From contig CM038704.1 of assembly GCA_021613375.1 (NCBI GenBank), positions 31,992,582-32,056,581 on the forward strand: DNA of 64,000 nucleotides. Direction: 5' to 3'. A program made the position numbers and the translations under genes. The notes below the pieces were generated by a model, which worked only from the letters and a program-made list of their open reading frames with translations, was not told the DNA's origin and made no database searches. Source of the stretch: Megaleporinus macrocephalus (taxonomy: Eukaryota; Chordata; Actinopteri; Characiformes; Anostomidae). Of the stretch, positions 46,850 through 60,599 are shown piece by piece (position 1 is the first letter of the stretch; each line of letters starts with the position of its first letter).

Positions 46850-47290
46850 AAGGTCAATCAGAGAGGTCAATGAAGAATTGCCAGACTGTTTGGAACTGCC
46901 AGGTTATGGCAACTCAGATAACTGCACAACTGTGGTGAGCAGAACAGTATCTTAAACAACCTTGAGACAGGCGGGCTAGAAAAAAAGACCACATTGGGGA
47001 TCACTTCTCTCCATCAAGAACAGAAAGCCGAAGCTGCCGATTCTGCAATGGGAATAGACTGTAAAAACACAACTGGTCTTCTAGGCACACCTTGGACACA
47101 ATGACAGCCCATTTGAGTGTTTTAGCTGACCATGTGCATCCCTTCATGACCACGATTTACCATCTTCTAGCGGGTACATTTCACACTGAAATGCACCATG
47201 TGACACAGCAAAAGTCATTATGAACATGACAATGAGGTGGTTTTCCCACCTGAAAAATCTGCAGATTGGTGTCACACACCAATTTTCAAC
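46850..47290 (+). mobile_element. Degenerate Tc1-like transposon (different subfamily)
   Basis: Blocks such as GGTCAATCAGAGAGG, GCCAGACTGTTTGGA, GTGGTGAGCAGAACAGTATC and GACCATGTGCATCCCTTCATG follow the order of another fish Tc1-like transposase gene. Large deletions and stops make it inactive. Confidence 0.65.
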
Positions 47291-47439
47291 CTCTAAAATG
47301 CAAGCTTAAATTAGGCTCTGCCTATCCACGGCCTATGGTAGTGTTGGAATAGCCATCTCTTAATGGAAAGTACTTAATGAAGTTGGAACTAATTCAGTGT
47401 ACTCTGATATGTTAATTTACAATTTCTATCTACCTGGTA

Positions 47440-47580
47440 CCTACACCTACCCCTCCACCCCACTCATCAATAGAAACAGACCACAGTAGGACCATTGCTG
47501 ACTAGGCATTTTGTGTGTTCTCAGCACAGCAGTGTTACTGGAGGTTTACACAAATCAGTGTCCCTGCTAAGTCAGAGGCA
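47440..47580. repeat. Copy of the palindromic otophysan-type repeat
   Basis: Contains CACAGTAGGACCATTGCTGA and TCAGCACAGCAGTGTTACTG, shared with the copies at 58505-58770 and 61340-61600. Confidence 0.45.
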
Positions 47581-47971
47581 AAAATATCTAGCAAATAGCA
47601 GCTCGGGTCAGAATAAGATGCATTTTTTCTCTAAGCCTACATAAACATCACAGACAGAGAGAACAGATGTATGTTTATGTATGTATTTGCTGCATGTGTG
47701 TACAGAGACATATATATCTCTGCCTTTGATGTTTATGTAGGTTTAAGGCACATCCATTGCCAGTGCAGTTTCTTGACGTTCTACCCGGCTGAATTCTTCG
47801 AATCCAGAGAAAGATGGATTTCTGTGTAGGGTGCAGTCCTTTTACAAATGAAGGGCCTCTGTTTGGATTCCTCACTGAGGAGGAACTTCTGTATTAGTGT
47901 GACAACACAAGACCAGATGTTCAGCGCTTTCTCTGGAGGAGTACAACACACATTCATCAATGTCCATCTCC

Positions 47972-47979
<8 letters not shown>

Positions 47980-48032
<53 letters not shown>
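47980..48032. repeat. (CA)n microsatellite
   Basis: About 26 uninterrupted CA units following a CT-rich run. Confidence 0.95.
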
Positions 48033-48036
<4 letters not shown>

Positions 48037-49303
48037 TTATATTTGTGAAAACTATCTGATGGAGTGAATGAAACCATCTTTAGACACAGTGGATCAAATT
48101 CATGTTAAAATGATAATAAAGGCCAGTTAGTGAGTGTATGAAGAAATAATTAGGCAGTTATGTAGGAATGAGCATCTCTACAGACTTTGTGGTCTCTGTC
48201 AGTTAGATAGATGAGAGGAAGAGAGCATACGGTACTCATACACTGAGAGAGAGAGGGACAGATGCATTCTGCTGCAGTTGTGTCTGTTTACTCCCTGTGA
48301 TTCCAGAACATTCCTCAGTGCTGTGTTTGTAACTACTGGGCTAAATGCACTCTGCTATATCCACTAACCTTATTTCTTTTGAGAAATATGAAGCTACCTA
48401 TTTCAGTCCACATTGCTCCCTCCAGCTGCTCTCGTTCAGATACCTAATGAATTTCTGCTACTCTCCACATGTGTCACTATTTAAGACATTGATGAATAAT
48501 AGCTGTTATTAGAACCACTCAACATTTTACTGTCTGTTTGGCTATATTTAAACAGGCAGCCAAAACCTTTCCCTTTTTTTACCATGCTTACAATTATCTG
48601 ATATTTTTCCCTAAGCCTAAACACATGGACTCCTTACAAATTTCTGATTCCGATCTCCAATGCTTTCACAGCTTAGCAGTTTTTCTCTAATAGCTGATTC
48701 AACTTATCAGGCAACTATTAAGATTTCCATTCATTTGAATCATGCTTCTGGGAGCATGGAAATGACTGATGAATATCAGGGAACACAAATTTAGACACAT
48801 GATTAAAACAACCTTAACATTAAATATCACACCTAGGTCAAATCATTTCAGTAAAGCCTCACCCAATCACGTAAAGTATTTGACATTTCACAGCAACTTT
48901 TTTTGGCATGCAATGAAGGATAAAGTGACTAAACTGAGCCTTTTTCTTAAATTCTTAAAAATTACAAGTCAAAAGTTCATGGTCAAGCCGTGACCTGTGG
49001 AGCGCATAGATGTGACACTAAACAGAATTACTAAACAGTCAAAAACATCATGATTCAAAACTTGTCCTGAAAATGTAAAGTGTTAACTGTTTAGCATTAA
49101 AAACAAGTAGGTCTTACAGTTTTCTGATGAAGACATTATTCCACTAGGACCAGGGTGAGGTTAGTGAGACATACAGCATTTATCTATGTTTGTGCAAATT
49201 TTTGGTCAAAGTGAAAGAACTGGGTGGTTATTTCTCAGGAACCAAATTTCAAAAAACAGGAGAAAATGCCTATATAATATGATGCCCAATAAACAGAAAT
49301 TCC

Positions 49304-49337
49304 AAAAATTAGTTGTCCAAAAAAATTAGTTGTCCAA
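49304..49337. repeat. Perfect 17-base tandem duplication
   Basis: AAAAATTAGTTGTCCAA occurs twice back to back, followed by an A run. The wider interval 48060-51000 has no gene I can support. Confidence 0.9.
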
Positions 49338-50054
49338 AAAAAAAAAAAAACAAGAAAAAGTTTTACAGCTCCAGTGCAGCCTTTTTTTTCTCAAAACAAT
49401 TCTAATACATAATGAATCCCACAGGATTTCAGTTAGGAGACCTCTCTGGTGGAAATGTGTAATTGCATGCAACATGTGGAACTTTTTGTAACCTTGGCTG
49501 TACTTCAGACCCCCCTTTCCCGAGTGGATGCAAGGGTTGTGAAATTAAACATCCTAAACAAAAACCTAAACATTTAGTTGGACTTTTTTTGAGGCCGTTT
49601 GTGACATTAATACATAGACATATGACATGATCCAGTAAACTCCCACAAAATTGAACTAGAGGATGCTGACGTTTTTTACATTTTTTTCAGGCTTTAAATA
49701 AATGTTTTAGCCTGTTGTATTCTACTGACTCAGTACAGCTATTGCCATTGTAAAAATATGTACGTAGTGCAGCTTTAAATAAGGGTTTATACTTCTTTTA
49801 GCATCAGGTGCCTTTAGAAATCTAGCAGCTCCTCCCTGTTTTGACCCTAAGAAAGGTGTTTCTTGTTAGCTTAAAGCTAGCCTGTTCATTAGTGAGGTCG
49901 GCAGTAAAACACACAGCGGTCAGGCCGTCCTGCACTGACTGCAGCTCATAACTCTGTGGCTTTGTGAAAGAGCTATTACATTCTACAACTGCTAGTCATC
50001 AGACATTCATTTAAGAACAGTTTTATTGGTAAGTAAATGCCACAGAATCCAAAA

Positions 50055-50079
50055 CACACACACACACACACACACACAC
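50055..50079. repeat. (CA)n microsatellite
   Basis: About twelve CA units in gene-free DNA. Confidence 0.9.
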
Positions 50080-53000
50080 TAAGAAGACATGGATTCATTT
50101 GATGGTGTTTTATCACTGCTCCTGTGCTTTAAAGCAGTAGTTCATGTTTATAAATAAGTCTACATCATACTGTGTCAGAAATCCTATGAGCAAGTTTATT
50201 AGAGATTACTTAACAGCTAGGAGGAAGGTGGCTGATAATTTAGTCATTTAGGCACATAGTTTGCTTATTTGCTCATTGTTGGTGTATCAGCTTGAATTAC
50301 TGGTTTACTACGTCAGCCTTGTAGCGCTAGTGCAAAACTAAAAAAGTTCACACTGCAAACATGTCTTGGCTGATGTACCACATTTTGAGCAGACTGTGCA
50401 CATGTACTATTTTCTTTGCCAGACTATTACTTTAAAAGCTGGGTGGGCAGCTTCCTTACTCCCGCCAGTCTCCTCAGGGAGGAGCGGGTAGGAGTTGAAA
50501 GGAGAGACAGATACTTTTTTCTAACTCGTCCAGTAAAGTGAGCCAAGCACCTGCAATAATGGCTTTTTAAGGCAGTGTGACTTAGGCCGGTACTTTTAAG
50601 GTGGTAATACCGGGCTTACAGCAAGCCTACAGCAATAAATATTGCCCATAAAAATACTATATGGGTTAACTTAGCTAATGTCATATGCTTAGGAGATCAT
50701 CTAACCCTCTATCACAGTATCTATTTAGAACTGCTTATTATTCAGTAATCTATTTTAAAGCCAACCTAAAATCAAAACGACCTTTTTGTACCTTGTTAGT
50801 TCACATATTAACAACCCTGTCTATAAACATATGTAAGCCTTAACATGGACCACATGTTCAGTACTACTGATAAACTAAGTAGAATACTTTGTTTATCTCA
50901 CTCTTGTCCATTAGGTGAGGAACAGTGAGCTAAAGATCTGAATAAACTTCAATATGTCATTCAGCCTTTCCAATATTTCAGCTAGAGCATGACACTATTC
51001 AAGAGGAAGTTGATAGAAAGTCGAATTAAGTTCCGTCCATGTTTTGAGAGACAACACGAATAGCCAATGAGAATGGCGCCGCCACAAACCAGTCAGATGG
51101 CTGGACTAGAGTTCCAGCCATTTCATGTTTGGTTCGAGCATACAGCACAGAGTGTAAGCGTAGCGGCAGGTAACCCACATGCTTGTAATCTGGTTACTGC
51201 AGGCGTCACAGTCGAACAGTGAGAACGAAATAAGAGAAAATGATGACAGAAAACGTTAATTACTACTGAAAGAAATGTTACATGTTTCAATAATCTTAAA
51301 ATAATCTGCTAAGATAAGAAAAACAAGTAAACAGGTGCTGTCTTGTTGCTGTGTTGACAAAGCGCTACAGGGTGTTTGCGCTTCAGGTGCTCGTGTATAG
51401 CAGCCGTACTGCTGTGTTGTGCAGAGCTGACAGAGCACCACACTGTTGTGTTTCTGTGTGAAACACAGAGAGCGATTGTTTGTAGCTGCAGCTTGCGCTC
51501 TGGATAAATCTATGTTTTCAGTAGGCGCGGCCACCTTTGCGACGCATTGATGCACGTTATGCTAATCGATGTAATTTCGTAAACGATATATATATATATA
51601 TACTGTAGGAGTTCGATGCAAACACTGATGCAAATTTGACTTTAGAACCAACAAGCCTGAGGAAACTTTTTCTACCGAAAACAGAATTGCTAAACCAACT
51701 CCCCATTTGAGCAGACAGAGTGTCGACTCACCTCTATAAGTGAACAGAGTCCTTTTCTCAGCCCGAACTTAAAGGGCCAGCAACAGCCTGCTTAACACAG
51801 TGTCTGTGTGTGAATACCATTCATACTGATACTGCCCCATATATATATGTTCTATAGTACATTTGTCTGAAAATAATTTAAGAAAAATGTTACATTTTGA
51901 TATCTTCACTTCTTACTTAAAGTAAAAAGGAAATAGTGATTTAATTTACATCGTGATATATATCGATATCGACTGATATAAAAAAAAAATATTGTGATAA
52001 GATTTTTCTCTTATCGCCCAGACCTAGAGGAAGTCTATATTAACTGAATAAACCACAGACATCTTAACAGTCAGGTTTCCTTTTAAGCATGACTCCTCAT
52101 ATCATATCATTTAAAAGAAAAAAATATTGTTTTCTTTTAATCTTCCAGCAAAGTGTAATGGCTTAAAATCTGATTAATTCTATGCTTAGGTCAATACAGC
52201 ATAATGCAACAGTGCATTTTTACACTACTGGCAACACTGACTAAATGAAGACGATCAGCACTGTTAATCTGAAAGAGCAAAGCTATGACCTACTGTGGTT
52301 TTTGAATGTGACTCAGCCCATCCTGATGCTTATTCTATGATCATAAAACAGCCTTATCACTCTGTAAACAGGTCAGCTAATACTGATACTACATTTATGG
52401 CCTTCAGTCAAATAATTCTGAGGATACAGAATTAACACAAAATTGTCTTAGAGAAGCATGAAGCACAGAAAAATTCAGCAAAAAAAAAAAAAATAAATAA
52501 AAAAAATAAATCGCTGTCAGCTATAGCTGGGCTTTAGAAGTTCTGAACTGTGAGCAGCTGAAATTAGATCTCATACACGACAGATCACACTCGGATTAAA
52601 ATCAATTATTTTCGTTTTTCACCACTCAGCAAAACGTTGCAGGTGGTATGACACAAGATGAATGAAGTAAAATAGGATATTTTATAACAGTTCTTTTTTT
52701 AAAAGGCTGAATCAACTGTAACCAAACTGTCACAACAATAACAGGTGTTTAGTGGACAGTCGCCTCATTGAAAACAACAGCTATTTGCAGCAAAGCAAAC
52801 AAATGCAAAACACTCTACACTGTAAAATACAATGTAACTTTTAACTAACCTGGTTAATGTAATGCTTGTTAATAAGTGGTCAACTGAACCAAGTTAACTT
52901 AATTTTTTTAACATTGTATAAAGTGGATAAAAACACTTGGGATTATTATGTACTGCATCAACACATACAATATTATCAGTAGTAATGTCACCTGAACAAC

Positions 53001-53909
53001 CTAAAGTAATAAATGAGTTATGAGATAAATTAACTTTCACAGTGCTGAACTAATTTCACCAGCGTTTTATTCATGTCCAGCGGACTTCACATTACAAAAA
53101 AACACAAAAATTAATTTAGTACTGGAAATTTTGCTTTGTATTTCTTCTACAACACACAGCCTGCATATTTCCAAACAACCTCATTCTCTTTTTGTGTCTT
53201 TTGGTCTGGCTTTAATTTGCTCATTGGTACTGCTAGATAGGCTGAATGGGTTCAATTTAAAGGAAAAAACACATGGCTCTCCAGAAGAAGAATGTGACTC
53301 TACTCTCTAATGTACCACGAAACAGACTAATACTAAGACTCGTAATACGATGTCATAATAAAATATTGTTTTAGTTCACTTTACAGTAGAGGGCAAAAAC
53401 ATCCTTTACTTTTAGTTTAAGCTAATACAAAGAGATTTTGTTATAAACAATTTTGTAGCATTATTATTGGTCCATTCATCAGTTTTTACAGAACATAAAG
53501 AACAGTGATCGAATGGCGAACTGTAAAAAGTGAAAAGATGAAGATGCTTTCATTGGACCGCAATAATATATTGTGACTATTATAATAATACTTCTTTTAC
53601 TACTAATAGTACTATTATGTTAATATTAACACTACTACTCCTACTGCTACTAGTAATAAATAATAACACCCACATCTGTTAGTATTACTGTTGCTGCAAT
53701 TTCTACTGCTTTAGTACTCATATTAGTCTTATCACTGCTTCTAATAATATAATGATAGTTATTATTAATAATAAAAAAATAACACATCAACAACTACTAC
53801 CTAAAATTATCATGATAAATGACATTATAACTATCAAAATGATCAGGCCTGAAGTTCCTGCATTAAACAGGTAATCAGAAAGTCCAGCTCAGAGCACTGT
53901 GGTAAGTAC

Positions 53910-54240
53910 CTCTCTGTCCTGCTGCCTCTCCGGTCATGGACTTGAGCAGTAAAGCGCTGTTACGAAGGAACTGACACACGAGAGCAGTCCAGAAACGACA
54001 ATAAAACAGGATTTCTCCGAGTGACACAGGAATACAGTGGCATAATCCCAGACGTTTTAATCCCAGTACCGGAGGTAAACTGCGACCCTGCCGCGTCCTC
54101 CAGAACTCCGACCACAATCCAGTCCTAGTCCCACCGCTCCGCTCATTCCCGCGCGCTCAGGGCACAGACTAAACGCAGCAGCGTTTTGGGACAAATCAAG
54201 TCTCCTCATCCGCGCGCACACGCACGCGAGTGTTTATGCC
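53910..54240 (-). promoter_or_regulatory. artn: CpG-rich probable promoter and first exon of artn
   Basis: This is the densest CpG cluster in the right half of the window (CCGCGTCCTCC, CCGCTCCGCTCATTCCCGCGCGC, CCGCGCGCACACGCACGCGAG). On the - strand a possible first exon ends at 53910 with donor GTACTT and contains ATGACCGGAGAGGCA near its end. Position upstream of artn and orientation fit a 5' UTR exon, but no transcript evidence exists and the donor is weak. A gene on the + strand cannot be excluded. Confidence 0.4.
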
Positions 54241-55279
54241 TCGAGGTGTCAGATTCCAGCCTCTCCCACATGATCCAGCCTACAGGTTACACTGCTGTTA
54301 CTCTGCTGCACGAATTAAAGCAGCTCCGCGCGGGATCAAATATCGCCATGTGTGGTTTTTACCTGCAGCTACACTTTTTTTCCAGCTGGAGTCACAGTAC
54401 CTGCCTTTTAAAGGAACATACCACAGTTTTACACCAAAGTTTATATGTCAGTGTTTCTAAAATACAAAACAAGGAGTCAGCAAAGCGGCTTTTAGAAACT
54501 CTGATTATACTAACGGACTGCTCTAAAATCCGACTGGTTGAACAACGTTCGAGAACAATATTCACATATGACTGCACTTTTCTGCTGAAATGTGTCTTTA
54601 TGAGCCAAGTTATTAAAAGCCATTTGGCGGTTCATGGAATAGTCTCGACTTTTACAGCCTAAACCAGCTCCAAATGACCGTTTGAAGAATTTTGACGGTC
54701 ACGCCTCTTGTCGAATTCTAATACTCTCTGAATAAATCTAAATTACGATGGAAAGCGCTATATTAATCATATCGCTGTTTTTATCATTCCTGAAGCTAAA
54801 AAAAGGGTTTTAGGTTAAACTCCACGGACAACCATGCTCACAGCTAAAATAAACATCTATATCTAGATTACTATACCTGCTACAAACAAATTTACGTGAT
54901 ATATTAATTGACGAAAAATATCACCTAGCTAGCTTTTCTTAACTTAGCTAACATTTTTAATAAATCAACCTAAACAGGGCTGTACAGCGTTCACGCTTGT
55001 AAAACATTGTGCCAAGTTAGTTAAATATTGTGTAGATGGCATTTTTATGTTTCAAGTTTGCTAAATATCTTGCGTAAAAGACGGCAAACCCTCGACTTGC
55101 TCCAGCGTTAGCTTTAGCATTAGCTAATTTTGAAAAATAGCACGCACAGCTTAGACCTCCTAATAGTTCTGGCCTAGCACAGAAAATTAAAATAATTGAT
55201 GCTCACGAAGCAGGAAAGGGCCATATGTAGGCGGCAAAGTGTTGGTTAACAGAAATGGTAGAGAAACCTTTAAAGACGA

Positions 55280-55790
55280 CTGCTCTTAGGATTGCTAGAA
55301 AGGCAAATCAAAACTCCTCTTTGACTGCAAAAGACCTTCAGTAGTCCCTGGAGTGGTAGTGCACTGTTCTACTGTGCAGCAGCACCTGCATATATATAAC
55401 CTACATGGATAAAATATCATATCAGAAGAAAGGTTTTGCAAAGGAACTTTGCAAAGGAGTTTGCAAAGGAACAACAAAAGTTCAGAATTTAATAATAAAA
55501 AAACCTCCTCCTCAACTGTTAAGCTTAGGGTTGAACTGATTATGCTTTGGACTTTTGTTGCAGCCAGTGGCACATACAACATTTCACTGGTAGAGAGAAG
55601 AATAAATTCAGTGAAATATAATGGAAGCAAACATTACACAGTGTGTAAAAAGCTGAAGATGAAAAGAGGATGGGTTCTACAACAGGATAATAATTCTAAA
55701 CTGCACAATAGACTAAAATGCACAATAGACTAACTCAAGAAGTGCAAAAAAGCTTGCAAACTGTGATACTTGCCACAGGGGACAAATACT
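55280..55790 (+). mobile_element. Decayed Tc1-like transposon with readable transposase piece
   Basis: Opens with blocks GACTGCAAAAGACCTTCAG and GTGCACTGTTCTACTGTGCA. The frame at 55449-55733 encodes a recognisable transposase segment (IMLWTFVAASGTYNISLVE, then KKLKMKRGWVLQQDNNSK). Large deletions and truncation leave it inactive. A third Tc1 subfamily in the window. Confidence 0.8.
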
Positions 55791-57244
55791 GAGCATGCAG
55801 GGTTCCCATTTGGGCTCTTCCCTTGTTATTTTAAAACAGTAAAATCGCTTTAATGCTACCAGATAGTCTGAGTTGGAAACTTGACAGACACAGCAACAAA
55901 AAATAAGTAAAGCAAAAAAATTACCAACAGTAAAAGTAAAAATTTGCTGGAAAAATTAGTATTATTATTTTTATATTTATTATGTTGTTTTTTGGGTCTC
56001 TTCTATAATAGCTATAAGCAATGCAGTTTTACTCCTCTTCACAATGTCCACAAACTCTCTATAATCACTGTAACACACAATCAACAGCTGGTTATTGCCT
56101 ACCGCTTATGCAGTAAAGCTTTTTTTTGTGAGTATGCTATTTCCTAAATCTGGTAGAAATGAAAAAGAACATAAAGCATGTCAATGAATGTAACTATTTG
56201 CAGCACACTTGTTGTAAAGCTTAGAATGTCTTTGTCATCACTTAATGCCACACAGGTGGAGTAAAAACTGAGGTTGGAACATTCTCTGTCTACCTAAGAC
56301 ATAAGTGATGCTAACTGTCATGCTACGAGGTAAATTGTGATTTTATGCTTATGTTAAAATACCCACTTATAATTCATGCAGTAACCTAAGAACTTGATGC
56401 TGTTTAACTGTTTCCTTGCTCATGGTTGTACAATAACATGTAAAACTGGATATAGTTTTATAGCCACACCGCTAATAATCTCCAACCATTGTGCTATTAC
56501 TTCTTGTGGTAAGAACTGAGAAAGAGCAGAACATATCTGATGGCATTCACATTTCAATTACTAAACGACCTTGTACCTCAGAGGAACCAGTAGCATATGG
56601 CTTTGGAACATTGTTATTTACCACAGAGTCCAATAGTTTCAGCTGCATACATGTTTTGTCATAGGCATAAGCTGGAGAGGCCAGGAATTTCTTATTTGGA
56701 CAGGTTGCTGACTACAAATGACCACCTCAGAGGTATACAGCTAAATAATGATTTTATTTGAGGTTGAGGTTGATTTGTTCCTAATCTTGAACTGTTTGTG
56801 TACAGTTTTACTGTTCTATGTCCAACATATTGGAATTTATTTTTACACTGTATCTTAGAGATTTCTACATTAATTAATCAAATCATAAGTCAATCAAGAC
56901 ATTAACAATTTTAAAACGAAAACATTTTTGTATTAGTCTTTATCTATGGCTAGTACAAGATACCATCAACAAATGCAGGAGGCTTTGATCGGCCATGCTG
57001 TCATAAAATAATCAACACTGACATTATTAGTCTTTATGGTTCAGGAATGAATCAGATGAGTCAATAATGACATCTACAGACAATCTGCTGACAGCTGGTG
57101 ATTAATATTATTTATGCAACATACACCTGCAAAAAACAAACAACCAGAAACACACATAAAAGGCTCTTAATTAGAAGGTAACTGAATGTGATGCATCATC
57201 TTCATACAATAATTCAGAGCAAATAAATAAATTACATTTGCTAT

Positions 57245-57390
57245 GTCATTCAGGAGCCCATCCAGGCCGTTCTGTGTGTTGTCCCAAGCCTGAGTATGTG
57301 GTGAGGGTTGTGTCAGGAAAGGCATTCGATGCAACACACTTTGCCAAATCTAGCATGTGAGTTGACTTGCTGTAGCGACCCCTGTAAAAG
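57245..57390. mobile_element. 3' tail of a non-LTR retrotransposon
   Basis: GGGTTGTGTCAGGAAAGGCA, CTTTGCCAAATCTAGC and GCTGTAGCGACCCCTG follow the order of the conserved tail found at the 3' end of many fish RTE-like LINEs and their SINEs. No coding part remains. Confidence 0.55.
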
Positions 57391-58504
57391 AGAAAAAGCT
57401 GAAAGATGTGTGTGTTATGCCACAAAGGAAAGTCTGAGATAATCAGTCTTTCAGAGAAAGTGAAATGAAATGTAACTTTCGTGATTTCAAGGTGAAATTC
57501 CAAAAGCCCAAGACTTTCTGGCGCAATCAACACTCAAATTCTTATGACATCAATCAGTGCAACGTATTACATATATTGCTGGGGTGAATGATGGATAAAT
57601 AAACAGTTTAAAATAAGGCTGTTAAAGTGCTACAGTGAAACACCTGTTGCTGTAAAGTAATATTTTGGTAAAAAAAAATCCATTTTACATAACATACCAA
57701 TGTGAAGTTTGGTTTTATGGTTTTGCACATCCCGAATGGACTTGCTTATGTAGTTGCATGTTGCATGACATACTGTTATTCATACATATGGACAAAAGCA
57801 CCTACAAAATTCTGGGTTTAAGGTGGTTACTAATGTTTTAGGGGCAGGGGTTTAAGGGGAAAAAGGACAACATGAACATGAACATCAGGTAAAACCACAT
57901 ATAGGTATAAGAGTTTTTCCAAAGGCAGCCAACAGCGTGGATGTTACTAGGTATGTGGCAGTTTCAACCTCACTTGCCAGCATGTAAAGATGTAGCTTTA
58001 CTCATGACATACAATGTAGTTAAAACTGTATTTAAAAGCTTTACAAAGTGTTTTTTTTTTGCAATAATGAAAACTTGATGTAGCAAACTGTTAACACTAC
58101 AAAGAAGCACATCATGAAATGTTTTACTTTCTAAAAGAGATTATTAGTGTTATTAATGGGATTCCAGTGCTGTGGTGATATGTCACAGATTTACTAACAA
58201 GAACAACAGGTGGTAGTACTGCACCAGACAGAGCGCAAAGAGAACCTAAGACGACTTATGAGCGCTATTCCTGGTCGAGATTGAGCCTCATCTCCCTAAA
58301 ATGGTTAAAGAAAGGTGTAGGCCATGTGTAAAAAAAATCACCAACAAGGCAAGCACTTTCAAGCTCAGACTGTAAATAGTGTATTTTTGTCTACAGTGTA
58401 CTTTTATCCATTTATATACATAATAGAAACCACAGAAACCACATAAGCAAATCGGTGGTAAAAAAAAGAAATCATAAAGCTTATTTTAGTAAATTAAGTC
58501 CTAA

Positions 58505-58770
58505 AGTGAACAATGTACATTTTATCAACTCCACTTACTGTGCGGGTGCGCTTTGTAAGTTACAGTTTCAGACTGTGGTCCATCTTTTTCTCTGCATACT
58601 TTGTAAGCCTCGTTCAACCCTGTACATCAATATTAGTGGTGGATCATTCTCACTCTGGAGTGACACTGATGTGGTGGTGGCATGTTGGTATATGTTGTGC
58701 TTGTATTAAGTGTTTAAACACTTAAGAGTCACTGTTGGACTGAGAATAGTCGAGCAACCAAAACTATCCA
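58505..58770. repeat. Palindromic otophysan-type repeat
   Basis: Contains GTGGATCATTCTCACTCTGG, GACACTGATGTGGTGGTGGC and GTCACTGTTGGACTGAGAAT. This family recurs in the window and is, from memory, abundant in catfish and characin genomes. Confidence 0.55.
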
Positions 58771-59364
58771 GCCATATAGAAGTAAAATGATGATTATTTG
58801 ATCATATGTTTTCTTATTTATGAAAAGTGCTTATGACTGGTACTGTACAAAAGTTTTATTTCCAGAAAACTTGTAACTTGATCTACTATGTTGAAACTTC
58901 TATACGCGACTGTATGTCAGTTGCGCTGTCTATAAAAATGTTACTATATTACTGCACTTTAGAACTGCTATATTCCGGAGGCATGTCTGCATAGTCAGTC
59001 ATGGGTACATGAGGGTAGGCAAGTGTGGGACCATTTAAGCATGCAGTTTTTATGATGCTTATAAGTTTGTATGGTGGCTTATAAGCTTTCATTACTTGTT
59101 AGCGACATTAGCCTCATGTAAACAAACTTCAGTGATTAAACAGGGGAACAGTTAAAATTTGATTGTTTGGAGAACTATTACTTTAATGTCCAAGTTTCCC
59201 ACAAACACCGGGGCAAAATCTGTGGTCTTGTAAGTTATCAAGATTGGCAGTGGATCAGACCCAGCTATGGCTAGTTTTCGGAGCACGTTTTGGGGCTGTG
59301 GATCAGTGCCCGAAAGTACAGCCCCCCGTCTAAAGCAGTGTGCCAGAGAACAGATTAGAAAACC

Positions 59365-59593
59365 TCAGAGGGCTTCAATGCCTTCTTTGGTCAGCGCTGC
59401 CTCAGTGAGTGCTGCTGAAGCCTGACCTTCTGTCTCACTCTTGACCGAACACTGTGGCATTGCAGTGTTAGGGGGGGTTTGGACATAATCTGGGGCAGAG
59501 AGAGGAGGAAGTATTGGGAGACAGCCCTGACCACACATGGACTGACGCAGTGAAGAGAAAACTTGCATTTGATACTCCTTACTGGAGCAAAGT
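59365..59593 (-). CDS. Candidate terminal coding exon of an unidentified gene
   Basis: After a CTCCAG acceptor at about 59589 (- strand), a frame runs KEYQMQVFSSLRQSMCGQG, on through PILPPLSAPDYVQTPP and SVKSETEGQ, to end EGIEAL and TGA at 59365. Codon choice, balanced composition and locally higher GC set it apart from its AT-rich surroundings. The proline- and tyrosine-containing tail, with YQMQ (YxxQ form) and acidic stretches, would suit the cytoplasmic end of a receptor, for example a cytokine receptor, but I recognise no specific family. Upstream exons should lie at higher coordinates; none is convincing up to 64000. It may be a chance frame. Confidence 0.35.
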
Positions 59594-60599
59594 GCAGAGT
59601 GAACAGGCTATTCAAAAGCTTGCAGTTATTTTATTTTATATATTATTTATATATTATTAAATTGTATTTTTGGTTGACTTTCAGTGTGAAAATAAGGAAG
59701 AGTCTTAAATATGGCCTGCAATTTTTCTGCTAAAATTAAATTTCTGCTATTTATTTATATTTATGTTTAACATATTTGAGGAAAAAAACATAAAACATAG
59801 ACCACACGTTTATTAGCAAATAAACAGTATTTCTTTTATGCACTTGCACTTAGAAAATCAACAAAACATTCAAGTGTGTTGTGTTTATTCAAGCATGTGT
59901 TTTGAAATTACTTTTGAAATTCATTCTAGATATTCAGGGGCCAGTATTCCAAAAGCTTCTTAGTGCTAAGATCATATTAATTGGTAGAAAGCGTATTCAC
60001 TATTATACTTGTGCTACTATAAATTGGTTTTATAATATTTGAAAACATTGATTCCAAACTTGATCTACACAGACCCAACTGCAAAAAAGAGATTTTGATA
60101 AGGGTTAACATTATTGTTGCAGGGCGTTCACTTCTAAAAATCAGACATAAATGGTGCCAAGTGCAGAAGCCAGATCCAGACAATAACTGAAACATTCCTC
60201 AAACGGCATGAAAGAAATAAATGCTGTGATCGACAGCTCAGAAATGTTCACAGTGCACAGAAAATGCCTCTTTTGAACTATAAGGCTGATTCTTTATATC
60301 TAACTGTGACTGGAATTCAGATCCTGCAGATAGTAGACATAAAAGAAAAGTGGAAATATCTAAGGGGTCTGATTCAGTGTCAGTGATGAACATATGGGGG
60401 TAAACTATGTGAAATCCGGTCTCCAGACTGACCATTTCAGCTGGACTGAATTCCTTTGGGATATAATGTCATTTTGGATTATCTTATAAATAGAGACGCC
60501 TTAAAAGTGTTTGTACTTGATTTCCACTTTTTTGTCTTAAAGTGTTAATCCCCTTGATTTTTCAACATTCTCACAAAAAGTTTTTCTAATCTATTTAGT

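Noticed and set aside
54186..54662. 158-codon + strand open frame
   Set aside because: Starts inside a CpG-rich promoter-like region, shows no domain or conserved motif, and its second half has AT-rich noncoding character.
55295..55630. 111-codon - strand open frame
   Set aside because: Antisense to a recognised Tc1 transposase remnant on the + strand.
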